Source of the DNA: Cliona cf. orientalis
Taxonomy: Eukaryota > Porifera > Demospongiae > Clionaida > Clionaidae
DNA: 64,000 bases
Assembly (NCBI GenBank): GCA_963930775.1
Contig: OZ005691.1
Coordinates: 5,639,000-5,702,999 of the forward strand
Direction of reading: 5' to 3'
Part shown: positions 32,323 to 43,850 of the stretch, piece after piece
Layout of the letters: each line of letters begins with the position of its first letter
Numbering within the stretch: position 1 is the stretch's first letter
The notes under the pieces: model-generated
What the model saw: the letters and a program-made list of their open reading frames with translations, nothing else
Database searches by the model: none
Told to the model about the DNA's origin: nothing
Made by a program: the position numbers and the translations under genes

Positions 32323-34185
32323 ATGGAAATTTATAGGTGCATCTCATCAACAAAATTTGCTCTTTTGCTGCTTGTACTCTTGACCGTGACACCGAGCAGC
32401 TCTGTCCAGCATGCTGCTGCAGCAAGTGATGATGAGATCAATATCATTCCAACGGCTGACTATCCTTGTCCAGGTGCCTCCAACGGAGAACCCTGCTTTA
32501 CCTTACAGCAGTTTATTGCCAACCATATTGGCCCCAACCGTACAGAGTTCAGCACTAACACAACATTGAAGTTTTATCCCGGACAACACCTCATGGATTC
32601 TCAACTCTCCGTATCTCATGTCAACTCATTCACAATGTGGGCTACAGAAAAAGTTATAATTTTTTGCCGCCAGCCCTACTATGATTACAGATTTAAGTTT
32701 GACGAAGTACCGAAAGTTCAGGTTAGGGGCATTATTCTCAACGGTTGTAGAGTCTCTCTGATTCAAAGTGGAGCTATTGGAAATGCTGCTTTTATTAAAA
32801 GCTCGTTTGTGAATAACACTGGATACTTATGCTGCTCTCGAGGAGGAGTTCTGGACATGAATTATATGTCCTATTCAGGAGTGGGATCTTCAGTGCTGAT
32901 CAAACAGTGTGTGTTTTCTGATAACATTGGAGGAAGTGGATCCATCTTTGACTGCAGTCATAATTTAACAGTTGATCAGTGTACCTTCAAAAACAATTAC
33001 GGTTCTTACTGGGAAGGAGGAGCAATCTTTAAAAGTGGTGGATACATATCTATTCTCAACAGTCGTTTCAGCCACAATAAGGATGTTTCACAAGGAGGAG
33101 CTGTTTCCATTATAGCCAATCAAGCAACTATAGCCAATAGTTACTTTAGTGACAATGTAGCAGGTGGTAGAGGTGGCGCAATTGTTGCATTTGCTAGCCC
33201 AGTCGTGGTAACTAACTCTTACTTCACTGACAACATAGCAAATTCCAACGGTAGTCACGGTGGGGCTCTCTATGCTTACGGTAGCAATGGTGGAGTCATC
33301 GTAACAGACAGCTATTTCAGTGACAACATGGCAGGACCCAGGGGTGGTAGTGGTGGAGCAGTTTTCATTGGTGGAGCAAGCATATCAAGTGTTAACCACA
33401 GGGACATCCAGGCCACAGGTCAATCTCCCAATGTCACAATTAGTGGTAACACTTTCGAGTATAACATAGCCAGCAATGGTGGAGGAGGGGCAATATACTC
33501 AGGTGTACGCTACTCAAGTATTTCACTGATAAAGAATACCTTCAGTCACAATACCGCCGCCAACTGTGGAGCGGTGCAAGTCAGCGAACCCTGGTTTCAC
33601 TATAATGCAAGATTTATTGAAAACATTTTCACCCACAACAGCGCAATGGGGCAACCTGGCAGGAAGAATGAAGGAGGTGGTATGTGTATTAGTAAAGCCT
33701 CTGCCGTATTTTTGGACAATACATTCAGCCACAACACGGCAACAGGAAATGCTGGAGCACTGCGAGTGGATGACTGTGATACAGTGACAATTGAAAGGTC
33801 TAAATTTAGTAACAACGTAGCCCAAGGTGATGGTGGAGGGATTTACTCTTACCACTTTTCAACCAATTACACAATTACCCAGTCTTCCTTTGCTAACAAC
33901 CAGGCTGGTGGTGATGGTGGGGTGATGTACATGGAAAGCACCAGCAGCCCGGTGAAGATTCGTAAAGGGACCTTTAACTACAATCTTGCAGCTGATAGAG
34001 GAGGTGTCATCGCCATTAATGGAAGCACTCTGCTAATTAACGGAGCCAATGTCTGTAATAGTAACAATACTGCACATCTAGGAGGAGTGGTCAGTGCTTG
34101 CAATAGTAAGGTCAGGATTTCCCACCCCAAAATTCCTGCCACTCCTGATCCCATCCATCCATTCTGTACCCTTTACAACTGCTGA
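32323..34185 (+). CDS. PmpA2: secreted right-handed beta-helix repeat protein
   Basis: An intact, intronless frame of 620 residues from the first ATG (an upstream in-frame GTG at 32,296 is not a plausible eukaryotic start). A signal peptide (about 1-30, leucine-rich) is followed by a domain with CPGASNGEPCFTLQQF and NTTLKFYPGQH, then about 12 beta-helix rungs with GGA[IV] turns (GGAIFKSGG, GGAVSI, GGAIVAF, GGALYAYG, GGAVFIGG, GGGAIYSG, GGGMCI, GGGIYSY, GGVMYMES, GGVIAING). Several N-x-T/S sites are present, and a short tail PFCTLYNC ends at the stop. There is no membrane segment, so it is predicted extracellular. The fold resembles Pmp/pectate-lyase-like helices; the ligand is unknown. Confidence 0.87.
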   Translation: MEIYRCISSTKFALLLLVLLTVTPSSSVQHAAAASDDEINIIPTADYPCPGASNGEPCFTLQQFIANHIGPNRTEFSTNTTLKFYPGQHLMDSQLSVSHVNSFTMWATEKVIIFCRQPYYDYRFKFDEVPKVQVRGIILNGCRVSLIQSGAIGNAAFIKSSFVNNTGYLCCSRGGVLDMNYMSYSGVGSSVLIKQCVFSDNIGGSGSIFDCSHNLTVDQCTFKNNYGSYWEGGAIFKSGGYISILNSRFSHNKDVSQGGAVSIIANQATIANSYFSDNVAGGRGGAIVAFASPVVVTNSYFTDNIANSNGSHGGALYAYGSNGGVIVTDSYFSDNMAGPRGGSGGAVFIGGASISSVNHRDIQATGQSPNVTISGNTFEYNIASNGGGGAIYSGVRYSSISLIKNTFSHNTAANCGAVQVSEPWFHYNARFIENIFTHNSAMGQPGRKNEGGGMCISKASAVFLDNTFSHNTATGNAGALRVDDCDTVTIERSKFSNNVAQGDGGGIYSYHFSTNYTITQSSFANNQAGGDGGVMYMESTSSPVKIRKGTFNYNLAADRGGVIAINGSTLLINGANVCNSNNTAHLGGVVSACNSKVRISHPKIPATPDPIHPFCTLYNC

Positions 34186-35705
34186 AGTCAAACAATAATG
34201 ATAATGATAGTAGCTAGTTAATCATTGTGTGTATTTTCTACACTTAGATCACAAACTTGTACCCATGCAATGTACACTAGTAAATTTTGTGATCCCTTAA
34301 TTTTATATTATCCAAAAGATTATGTACCTAGTGGGATAGGGAAGGTGATTTAATCAAATACAATATTATATGCATAATCCAATGTAGCGTACGTAAGAAA
34401 TTTGATATTTGGAATTATGAATCCAATCTAACATAAAGTATGTAGCTAGCGAAGTAGAATTATTCCAATCCTATCTTAGAGGCTTTCTTATCCTAGTGTG
34501 TGCTATTGGCTAAGCTTATCTGGAAGCGTCCTTGTCACAACAAAATTAACGTGCCATAAGTGGCGTTACATATCCCTTGCATAGCCAGCTGATGTAATAA
34601 TTTTGTCCGCTGGCACTCAGCAACTGTCCATAAGAGCAGACCCAAATTCTTCTACTGTCAGGGTGTAGACAGGTGGGGGCTTGGGGGGGCTTCAGCCCCC
34701 CCCACTTTTTGAGCAATAATTTATGTACTATATATGGAATTGTCACAAAGTTAGATGAAATTCTAGTTGTATTCACTGTAATCATAGTTGGATAACCAAA
34801 AATATACAACAAATTTGGGAAATAATTGCTGGAAATAGCTGATTTTAATGCATTTTTAACGTTCTGGACACAATAGGATCAATAATTTTTCGCGCACTTT
34901 GCATGCAGTTGTCACAAAGCCCCCCACTTTGAAAATTGTGTCTACGCCCTTGCTACACTCTATAGACTCTCCTAAGATGTCACACCATTATCTTTGCATT
35001 GTTAACATGACTGTCCAGAGAATTCACCTGACTGACTTCAGCGATAATAATAATTTAATAGACTAAGGTCAGTCAGGTGAATTCTCGGGACTAAACCGGC
35101 TGCATGGATAGCTGAATCATGAATAATAATAATATTATTACTAAAGACAGTCAGGTGAATTCTTGGGACTAAATCAGTCATAGTAATGATTATTATCATT
35201 GTAGACCATAATAGTTAATCTTAGTAAACCACTCATGGAGAGGGGAAATTCACATAAATTCACCTGACTGCATGCGATAACATTTCCACCCTAGTGAGTA
35301 ACCTCTAGCTCTGGTGTGTGCTGATAAGCATTGAGGAATGTGTATTAGTCAACCACTCATGTCATGTCTATCTCTAATACTATTGTGTGCTATCTATAGT
35401 CTTGTGAGTTTATAATATAGCTATAGATCCTCACTGAAGACTACTGGTATCTGGTGACATTTCATTGTGGTTAGATAGATCACGCACCCTCTTTCAAATC
35501 ATGTGTGCATGCATGCATGGGTGAATCAAGAGAAGAGGGCACAGCATGCCATGGGAAGGGGAATTTACATAGAGTCACCTGACTGCCTTCAACAATATTT
35601 CCACCCGATAGAGTAATAATAATAACCACAATAATTATCATCAGACTATTATCATGTTTATGACTAACTATGACCTATAGCTAGTCAAAGTATATAGTAT
35701 CTTCT
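34186..35705. other. Spacer PmpA2-AP2 with a hAT-like MITE (34,659-34,952)
   Basis: It matches the spacers of units 1 and 3. An extra segment at 34,659-34,952 starts CAGGGTGTAGACAGG and ends GTGTCTACGCCCTTG, with inverted ends, CTACTGT/CTACACT-like flanks and GGGGGGCTTC inside, typical of a hAT MITE. The AGTCAGGTGAATTC motifs are at about 35,018-35,265. A CCTA insertion after TA lies at 34,327-34,330. No gene. Confidence 0.6.
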
Positions 35706-36917
35706 TTAGTTGGCAGACAGTGCCAAGCCGACTTGATTGTATTCAAGATTGAATTCAACGTAAGCAGTTTCAAAGAAAGCTGTTCCCAATGACCAATCAT
35801 AATCCGGATCTAATCGAACACCTACAAATGAGCTGATACACGCAGTTTTACCACTAGGCTCAGTCACCTTAAGCACATAGCGTTCTGGACCAATCACAAA
35901 TTCTTTGCCAGCAATAGCAACAACTATTTGGGGTAGGGAACTAACGTCTTTACAGAAAAATCTAAAATAGCCAACATAAAGACTTATTCTGTATAAGATT
36001 GCTCCAAGTGCTACATTAAGCTTCTCTGCTTCTGGATACTTCACATAACTGAAAGCATCTTGGTTGCGTAAAACAACCTGGCACCCATCGCAGAAGCTTT
36101 TGTTGATGGAGGGTACTTTCACACCATCCATTTTCACTTTCCAGCCAACAAGAGCATCAAAGGCTGTGACATTCAGGTAGGTAAGTTGTCCCTGGTAGTG
36201 GCTGCTATCACGACCTCCTAACAGAAGTTCTCCCCCTAGGGAGGTGTTCGTGCGCACAATGTACATACCAATGACAGGTTCAGGAAGAACACCTTGTTTG
36301 ACCATGGTATAAAAGGGTGTCAGCCCAGTAGCTTCATGCTCCAGTGGACTGAATCCATAGTAGCCATCAGCATGCCAGTTTGCATCGGGGCTAGGAAAGT
36401 TCCAAGCTTCACCAAATTTCTGTAGTTTGATTTGAAGAGGGCCGAAGTTCATGGTATCCGAAGTGAGGAGACCTGTGGTATCCAATCCTGTCTCAAAGCT
36501 GTCTCCACTTGTATTGTATGTACTTGACTTTCTATGGTCATACTGGCGGTGATTCTTACACTGGACATATAGTGGGTCACATGCTACCGATGGTACCCAA
36601 AAATCACTGGATTCATATCCTCCTGTATCGAATACGATCGAGAAGTTCTGAGGTGGTGTTCCAATAGTCATGTTGAACGAAAATTCAATGCTGTCAACCT
36701 TAGTAATATCAACATTAAATTTTGAGTCAATGTTAAGTGGCAATTGATGTGGAAATTGGTAACTGGCCTTCACTGCTTTCTTGAGGATGCTTAGTGTAGT
36801 GATAGCCTTCTGAGCAGCGGAAGGGGTGGAATGCCTGTTGATGGGAAGCCTTACGAGAGCCGTAGACCCGCTGAAAAGAATTAGGCACAACACTAGTAAA
36901 GTTGGCAGCGTTTGCAT
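35706..36917 (-). CDS. AP2: pepsin-family pseudoprotease
   Basis: An intact single-exon frame of 403 residues from the ATG at 36,917-36,915. It has the same signal peptide and fold as AP1. The first catalytic triad is kept (FDTGGYESSDFWVPS, Asp 97) but with an unusual 'GGYESSD' insertion replacing the normal S-S-N. The second D-T-G is R-N-Q at about 284-286 (GCQVVLRNQDAF), and the flap position is Leu. Compared with AP1 it has two extra residues in the propeptide region (SKFNVDITK). Purifying pressure on the frame is suggested by two long open copies, despite a predicted loss of catalysis. Confidence 0.85.
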   Translation of the reverse strand: MQTLPTLLVLCLILFSGSTALVRLPINRHSTPSAAQKAITTLSILKKAVKASYQFPHQLPLNIDSKFNVDITKVDSIEFSFNMTIGTPPQNFSIVFDTGGYESSDFWVPSVACDPLYVQCKNHRQYDHRKSSTYNTSGDSFETGLDTTGLLTSDTMNFGPLQIKLQKFGEAWNFPSPDANWHADGYYGFSPLEHEATGLTPFYTMVKQGVLPEPVIGMYIVRTNTSLGGELLLGGRDSSHYQGQLTYLNVTAFDALVGWKVKMDGVKVPSINKSFCDGCQVVLRNQDAFSYVKYPEAEKLNVALGAILYRISLYVGYFRFFCKDVSSLPQIVVAIAGKEFVIGPERYVLKVTEPSGKTACISSFVGVRLDPDYDWSLGTAFFETAYVEFNLEYNQVGLALSAN

Positions 36918-37204
36918 TTTCTCTTTTCTCTCTGACACCAATTTAGAATGTTAGGGTCAGTATCAAACGTGGAAGGAGCCCGGTGAGTGCAACTGAGACC
37001 ACCCCCGCCCTAGTCTCGCCCCACCCCCAAATTGGGTTATAAAAAACGTGCCTCTGGCTGGTGCTGCGTGCTGTGCTAAAATTGAGGATCACTAGCTGTT
37101 TAAAACTTATCTACTGTACACAGTATATGGCATAGTAAAAAGCTTAAAACTTATCTACTGTACACAGTATATGGCATAGTAAAAAGCTTAAACCGTAGAT
37201 AGTT
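36918..37204. promoter_or_regulatory. Divergent AP2/GH3-2 promoter region with a 44-bp tandem duplication
   Basis: The C-rich box and TTGGGTTATAAAAAACG (37,031-37,048) are conserved with unit 3, and TTATAAAA is a TATA-like candidate for GH3. A 44-bp unit (TTAAAACTTATCTACTGTAC...) is repeated head to tail at about 37,100-37,143 and 37,144-37,187; units 1 and 3 lack it entirely. Confidence 0.55.
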
Positions 37205-39624
37205 ATGCCAGTCCATTTCGCGACAACGATGTTGCTGCTTTACATTGCAACAGCGACTGCAGCCAGAGATAGGGACACTGAGTTCCAAGGACTAAGGAAA
37301 AGAGAGCTGACAAGCACTCCAACACCTCAGTCAGTTGACTGCCAGAGCAAGCCACAGTCAGATATGCCCTTCTGCAATACAAGTCTTTCATTCATGAAGA
37401 GAGCCCAGGACCTAGAATCCAGACTATCCATTTCTGAGAAGATAGCTCAAACCTCCACCAATGCACCGGCCATTCCGAGGCTAGGGATCAAGGCATACAA
37501 CTGGCGCTCTAACTGCTTGCATGGTTGGTCCAAATCTGGTGGCCAGTGGCTGAGTGACTTGAAGTGGACTGTTTTTCCAGCTCCCATTGCATTAGCAGCT
37601 ACCTTCAATACGGACCTTGTCAATAAAATTGGGCAGGCGACAGCAGATGAAGGCAGAGCTCTCCACAACACCATGCTAGCTGCTTTCAATGACTCAAGCA
37701 CAGAAGCAGCTGGTCTTAACTGTTTTTCTCCGAATGTCAACCTCTACCGTGATTATCGATGGGGGAGGGGTCAGGAGACTTTTGGTGAGGATCCCTATAC
37801 CTCATCTCTCAGATGGGAAATGCATACACTCGTGGCCTGCAAGAGGGCAGTGATAGCAAGTACCTGAAAATAGCAGCCTGTGCCAAGCACTTTGCTGTAC
37901 ACAGTGGACCAGAGGAGAGCCGTCTTGAGTTTACAGCAAATGTGACTATTCACGATCTATACGACACCTTTCTTCCGGGGTTCAAATCCCAAGTTGTTGG
38001 AGCAAAAGTGGCTCAGGTGATGTCCGCTTACAGTGGCTTGAAATGCAAGTATATCCCGGATGGGGCTCCTGATATTGCCAACTCCTTTCTCCTGAAGACT
38101 GTCCTCCGAGAAAAATTCAATGCACCCAATATTTCCGTGGTGTCCGATAATGGAGCTGTTGGATTTGTGTACACCAAGATGAAGTACGTCACAGATGAGG
38201 AAACAGCAGCTGCAGTGTGCATTAATGCCACAACTGATCTTGATCTTGGCCATGATGAAATCTATCCTACTTAGCTACTTACCCAAAGCATTGGATAATG
38301 GCAAGGTGAATTTGCAAACCATTAGAGATGCGGTGGTGAGGAATTTCTATCTTCGAATGAGGCTTGGAGATTTCGACCCTCCGTCCATGGTGCCATATCA
38401 GAGCATCAATAAGAGCCACCTGAACACGCCTCAAAATCAAGCACTAAATTTGCAGGCTGCCCGTGAATCTATTGTTCTACTGAGGAATTCTGGTCAAGCA
38501 ATTCGGCTTCCACTATTACCAAAAAACATAATTGAAATAACTGTTATTGGTCCCCATGCCAATTCCACACAAGCCTTGTTATCTAACTATGAAGGTATTC
38601 CCCCCAAGACTGTCACAGTTTTGGAAGGTATTCAAAGTGTACTAAAAGGTACGAATGCTAACATAAACTACGCCCCAGGGTGCATGGATGCCAAATGTGA
38701 AGACATGTCGAAATTTGAAGAGGCACTCGATCTCTGTATGGACAACAAACTGGTACGTTGTCATGGTAATGGGAATGGATCATGCAGTCTATTGAAAGTG
38801 AGGGTCGAGACCGAGGTCTAACAAACTGCTACGGACTGAGTAATGATGTGCTTGGTCTGCCTGGTTGCCAAAGTGTTTTGGTTGAGAGAGCTACTGCACG
38901 AAGCCAGCGGGTGATTCTGGTTGTTATAAATGGAGGTCCGATAAGCATACCTGATGGCATCTTTTGGAGCGATAATATTGCAGCTATCGTTGAAGCTTTC
39001 TATCTGGGAGCCCAGGGAGGCACTGCGGTGGCTGATGTCCTCTTTGGTCTATACAACCCTGCAGGACGAATGCCTGTCTCAATACTCTGGGGACTCTATC
39101 GTGTACCTGCTTTAACAAATTACAATATGACTGGCAGGACTTATCGTAACATGGATGGCGACCAACAGTACCTGTTTGGATATGGCCTATCTTACTCAGT
39201 GTTTAATTACACTAATTTCACTATAAGTCCCTCGACGATCACCCCCTGTGATTCAATCCGGGCATCTGTAACAGTCACCAACATAGGTGGTCCTGCAGGA
39301 GATGAAGTCGTACAACTCTATGTCTCTCCACCCAGACTAAACAACAAACCCTATGTTCAATTGCGATCGTATGATCGAGTTTCTCTTCAGCCCTCCCAGA
39401 GTCATGTAGCTACATTTGAACTGAACCCATACCTCCTCTCCCTTGTTGATGAGGATGGAGAACACTACATCTTTCCTGGTGAGTACCTTGTTCTTACTGG
39501 TAACCAACCTGATCCTTGGATCAATGAATTTAATAACATGCTGAAGGCTAAATTGACCATTATGGGAAGTGCTCCAGTGAAGACATCCACATGTACCTCT
39601 TCCCTGCAGTGTCTTGCTTGCTGA
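37205..39624 (+). pseudogene. GH3-2: nearly full-length GH3 beta-xylosidase-like gene with short frameshifts
   Basis: This is the least damaged copy, with a signal peptide, GH3 N-domain (RWGRGQETFGEDP, CAKHFAVHSGPEES), nucleophile region VVSDNGAVGF near 38,140, GH3_C (IVLLRNSGQAIRLPLLPK, VIGPHANSTQ, VLVERATARSQRVILV, GRMPVSILWG), a Fn3-like C-terminal part and a Cys-containing end. The frame is broken only by small insertions: TA at about 37,797 (CCCTATACC), GCTA at 38,274-38,277, ACGT at 38,755-38,758 and TGCA at 38,783-38,786. The ancestral enzyme would be a secreted exo-glycosidase of roughly 790 residues; xylosidase specificity is by resemblance only. Confidence 0.85.
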
Positions 39625-39655
39625 CTGAAAAGTAAAATTTTCCTGTGATAGCTTA

Positions 39656-40779
39656 CCGTAGAAACTGGTTGTTAAGCGCATGCGCTTATAACACGCGGCA
39701 GCAAGAAAATATGCGCTTAACAAAAAGTATGCGCTTAACAGGAAGCATGCGCTTAACTAGAGCTCATAGAGCACATACCCCGCGTGCCATGGCAATATCA
39801 CCCATGGCCATGCCTCTTGTTAGAGACCTCTATTCTTTGAAGTTTAATCTCTTGCTACTCATGAACTTTTTCGTTCCCTTCTGAGATCCATGATCACAAA
39901 TGACATTAATTTTTTTGCTAGAAGTATGCTGTAGAGCAGCTCGAGCATGCACAGTAGACCGTCCCTAGAGCAGCTCGAGCGTGCGCAATAGACTTCATAT
40001 GGTACTACTACCCTAGTAGGTGGGCGTGTCCGACATACTCGCACGATTTGTAGCTTCCCTGGATCTCTTGCTACCCATGAACTTTGTCGTTCCCTTCTGA
40101 AGTCCACGATCATAAATTTTGAGCTGGAAGTATATATGCCGTAGAGCCGCTCGAGCATGCGCAGTAGACTCCCTGGAAATAGAGAGCAGCTCGAGCATGC
40201 GCAATAGACTTTAGGAGGTACTAGGTGGGCGTGTCCGAAGTAGGCGTGTCCGACATACTCGCACGATTTGTAGCTTCCCTGGGTATTGCCTAGTGTTAAG
40301 AATGAGACAGAAGGTGTTTTTTCGCTGTCTTACATCATTTTATCCCATTTATTGATCCTACTTTTGCCTAAATGTTGAGATTTGCCGATTTTTGTGCTGA
40401 CAGACAACAGACAACAGACAACAGACACAACAGACAAACCGATTGCTTTACCCCCTGCTGCGCATGCGCGCATGCGGGATAATTAAAAGACTAAGTGCTA
40501 TATAAAATACGGTAGGTGGGGCGTGCGGAAAGAACGTGTCGAGGGTAGAAAGGCCTACGACGATGGCCAAGAAGCGACCAGAGAGCGTAATTCTCGACGT
40601 TTTCTTCTCCAGTATACTTCTATCCTTCTTTTTGGGCTCATGTAACCGATCGCTTGTTGTTCAGGTGGCCTGCTGGGCATATGCGCCTAACAAAGAGCGG
40701 TAAGGCTCGCACAAAACTATGCGCTTAATAAAAAGTATGCGCTTAACAGCGAGCAGCGCTTAACAACCAGTTTCTACGG
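39656..40779. mobile_element. TA-target element with perfect 26-bp inverted repeats, containing a nested element
   Basis: Units 1 and 3 read CTTATAACAG or CTTATAAAAG without a gap. Here TA (39,654-39,655 and 40,780-40,781) flanks perfectly inverted ends (CCGTAGAAACTGGTTGTTAA). Both subterminal zones repeat TATGCGCTTAACA several times. A TTA-TSD element (39,757-40,479) is nested inside. No transposase is seen, so it is a mariner/Tc1-type MITE by target. Confidence 0.9.
39757..40479. mobile_element. Nested reverse copy of the 735-bp element (TSD TAA)
   Basis: This is the reverse complement of 7,749-8,483, with TAA at 39,754-39,756 and 40,480-40,482. It shares the GAGCAGCTCGAGC modules, GCATGCGC palindromes and the GACAACAGACAACAG tract. 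It is located within another MITE, so it is younger than that host insertion. Confidence 0.8.
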
Positions 40780-41039
40780 TATAACAGTAACTGCTACTAT
40801 TATAGTATACTATAATTGTGTATGTACATGACATAATAATATGTACCGGCATTGATCTATCTTTTTCTAAGAAATGAATGACCCATAATAATATGGAACC
40901 TTGCCACTGCAGAGTATCGATCAGATAGATAATTATGCTAATTGTGCATGTGGTTACTACAACAATATAATTATTATAGTAATCAGCCACAAGAGTTTAT
41001 TGTTGTTGTTATTGTTTTATGTGCATACTATACTGAAGC

Positions 41040-43850
41040 AGCGTCACTGTAAGAAAAGCTCCTTTAATTGACAACAATAGAGCAGGTTATGATGGTGGAG
41101 TTATGTAAACTATGTATCTTTCAGTAGCAGTATCACTCTGGGCAACAGCTTCTTTGGCAACAATGAAGCTGGTGATGATGGTGGAGTAGTATTTACACAA
41201 TACAGTAGCAGCGTCACTGTGGACAATAGCTTTTTTGATAACAATGTAGCACGTCAGTATGGCGGAGTTACATTAGCATACTCCAGCAGCATCACTGTGG
41301 GCAGTAGCTCCTTTGACAATGGGCTCTTCCATTTAATAGGCATACACCCCCCATTGAGGAGTGATAATTACATCCTGAGGGGTCTTTTTTGTGAGTTTCT
41401 TGAGGGTCCTTTTGGCAATTTAATTGGTTCTTATGGGGCTCTTTTGGCGATTTTAATTAATCTTGTGGGGTATTTTCTATCAAAAAATAGATTCTGGAGG
41501 GGTCAAGCAACTACTTACTAATTTCCAGAGGGTATTTCAGATAAATTTAATTGATCCTAGGGGGTTCAACTGTCCAAATTAATTATTCTTAGGGGGCAAA
41601 ACGAGTTAATTAGTTCCTGGGGGGTCATTTCACAATTTGCTCCTCAATAGGGGGTGTTTGCTTATAAAATGGAAAAGCCCAATAATGAAGCCGACAATGA
41701 TATCGATGGTGGAGTTATGTCTGTGGACTACAGCTCTTTTAAATTAAAGGAAACAGTGGGAAATAATTGTATTTTTATCAGAAATCAAGGCTATATATAC
41801 TGTGGTGGAGTAGTAGTCTATGTGCCGGTGAAAGTAAAATTAGTGTATACTGTCAAATCATGCTAATGGCCAATAACACAGCTATAGATATTGGAGGTCC
41901 ATGTACTTGTACAGGACTAACATATCGTTTTTAAGCAAACACAGTACAATTGTGAGTAATGAAGCTAAAGCTGGAGGAGCAATATTTCACGTGAAAGTCA
42001 GCTTACGTTTGCCAGTGGAAGTGGAAAGCTAGTTGGAAATAAAGCAGACGATGGTGGAGCAATATATGCCAGAGAAAGCAAACTGATTGTAGAAGAGAAC
42101 AGCAGGATGAATCTGAGTACTAACCTAGTATTGCACAATGGAGGAGGTTTATACTTGATAATGAGTGAACTGAATACTAAAGGGTACAACTTGTACTTCA
42201 ATGAAAACCAAGCTAACGGCAATGGTGGGGGATCCATGCTGACAACTCATCCATTACAATTGAAGGAGAAATTCACCTTATTAATAATGGAGCTGAAAAT
42301 GGAGGAGCAATCAGCCTGACGAGATATACCAAATTATTGGGAAAGTCAGATAATAATGACACTATCAATTTGATATCAAATACAGCCAGCCATCACGGTG
42401 GAGCCCTATATGTTAAGAACGAGACCAATCCTGGAATGTGTGCAGCAGTTCATTCTTCAAAAACTGAGTGTTTTTCAAGATCAGTATTTAATATTGAGCT
42501 TTTTGGACAATTCTGCTGGCATTTCTGGTACAAATCTTTTCGGAGGACTGTTGGACAGATGTACAATGCATGCAAAGTTCCATCAGGAGTCAAAGAGTGG
42601 ACTCAAACGAGCTGAACTGGGACTTGACATCTTTCAAAACTCTAGTAACATTGATGAACACAGCTGGATACTATTACTTCTGATCCAGTTCGATTATGCT
42701 TTTGCCGAGATGATCGACCGGACTGCAGCTATCAGCCGCAGAGCCCATCCAAGTCAATAGAAGGAAGGCATTTTCTCTTAAACTTGCTGCATTTAATCAT
42801 AATATCCTAAGGCCGATCAGAAGTGAAAAGGATCAGAAATCAAAAAATCAGCTCCTTCATTGAAACCTACCTCATTCCCTACACACCAAAACATCGCTAC
42901 TGGACTGGCCTACTACTACTAGTTCGTGTGAGTGTGTATCTGGTGTCAGCGTTTAACCCGGCCCTCTGGTGTGAGAATGTATAAGAATCACTTCATCAAT
43001 GCAATGGAAATACTCACGTATTTTTACATCATTGCCATCTCCATTTTCACCTTGTATACAATTGATGCCAACACAAACCAGACAGCCATCACCAATATAT
43101 CCAATGGAATAACCTTTATTCAGCTTACAGCAGTCATTCTGTATCATACCTACAAACGTACGAATCAAAGCTATCTACTATGATCCAAAGAAGTGTGATT
43201 TGTATTAAAATGAAGGAAAAGCTGTTCCCCCAAAGCAGAAACGAGTTGATAACCACAGATCTAGAGTACCAATTGACGAAGACATCCATCAATTTCACAT
43301 ATTCCTCGACATGATCAACCGTCCTGCAAACACAGATGATTATAACATCCCCCAAATCCAGTAGCTAGAAGCCAGTTGAGCCAACCCAGTCTGTTGTGGA
43401 GATATCCAATCCTGTCAGAGCTGCACCTGCTACACCTCCCCCTCCTCAGCCTCTGGGAGCCATAAAGGAAGGAGCAGAGCTTGAGGCTGAGGAAGGGCTG
43501 CAGGAAAGCCAGCAAGATAGTGTCGATAATATTATGATTCCAGTGACTGAGAATCTAGCAACAGAGATTAGCAATACTAAGCACTGCATCAACAACCGCC
43601 CTGGAATTGAAATCTCAGAATGCGACAATACCAGTTGCACAAATCCTGAAAACGCCAGCTGTAATATCCTTGAGGAAAATTTTATTTCCATACCGCATTC
43701 TAATCCTCAAATTAATTATTCTGGTATCGAAGAAGGCAAAGAAAGAGCTCTGGAGACGACTCAATCGGATGGCAAGGGTCAGAGTTCACATAATGTTCTT
43801 CCATTCCCAGCAGACGGTGCTCAGCAGAGCATCATTGTCGAGCCCAAGAT
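41040..43850 (+). pseudogene. PmpTM2: deleted beta-helix membrane protein
   Basis: It parallels PmpTM1 but lacks about 1.2 kb. At 42,818 the sequence jumps from the post-helix region (GGCCGATCAGA) to AGTGAAAAGGATC, removing the Cys-rich module and the first membrane segments. A further 77 bp are lost near 42,955 (TTTAACCCGGCCCTCTGG). Other damage is AATT at 41,066-41,069, a 360-bp MITE at 41,321-41,680 and small shifts near 41,990. The cytoplasmic-like tail (EAEEGLQESQQDS, ISECDNTSCTNPENAS) is open from 43,396. It has no foldback transposon at the site used in units 1 and 3. Confidence 0.82.
41321..41680. mobile_element. 360-bp MITE with ~31-bp inverted repeats, TSD AAT
   Basis: Units 1 and 3 read TTTGACAATAATGAAGCC directly. 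The ends are GGGCTCTTCCATTTAATAGG and (reversed) GGGCTTTTCCATTTTATAAG. AAT is duplicated at the junctions. The interior is a set of diverged repeats of the form TAGGGGGT.AATTAATT. It has the 3-bp target size of Harbinger. Confidence 0.82.
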
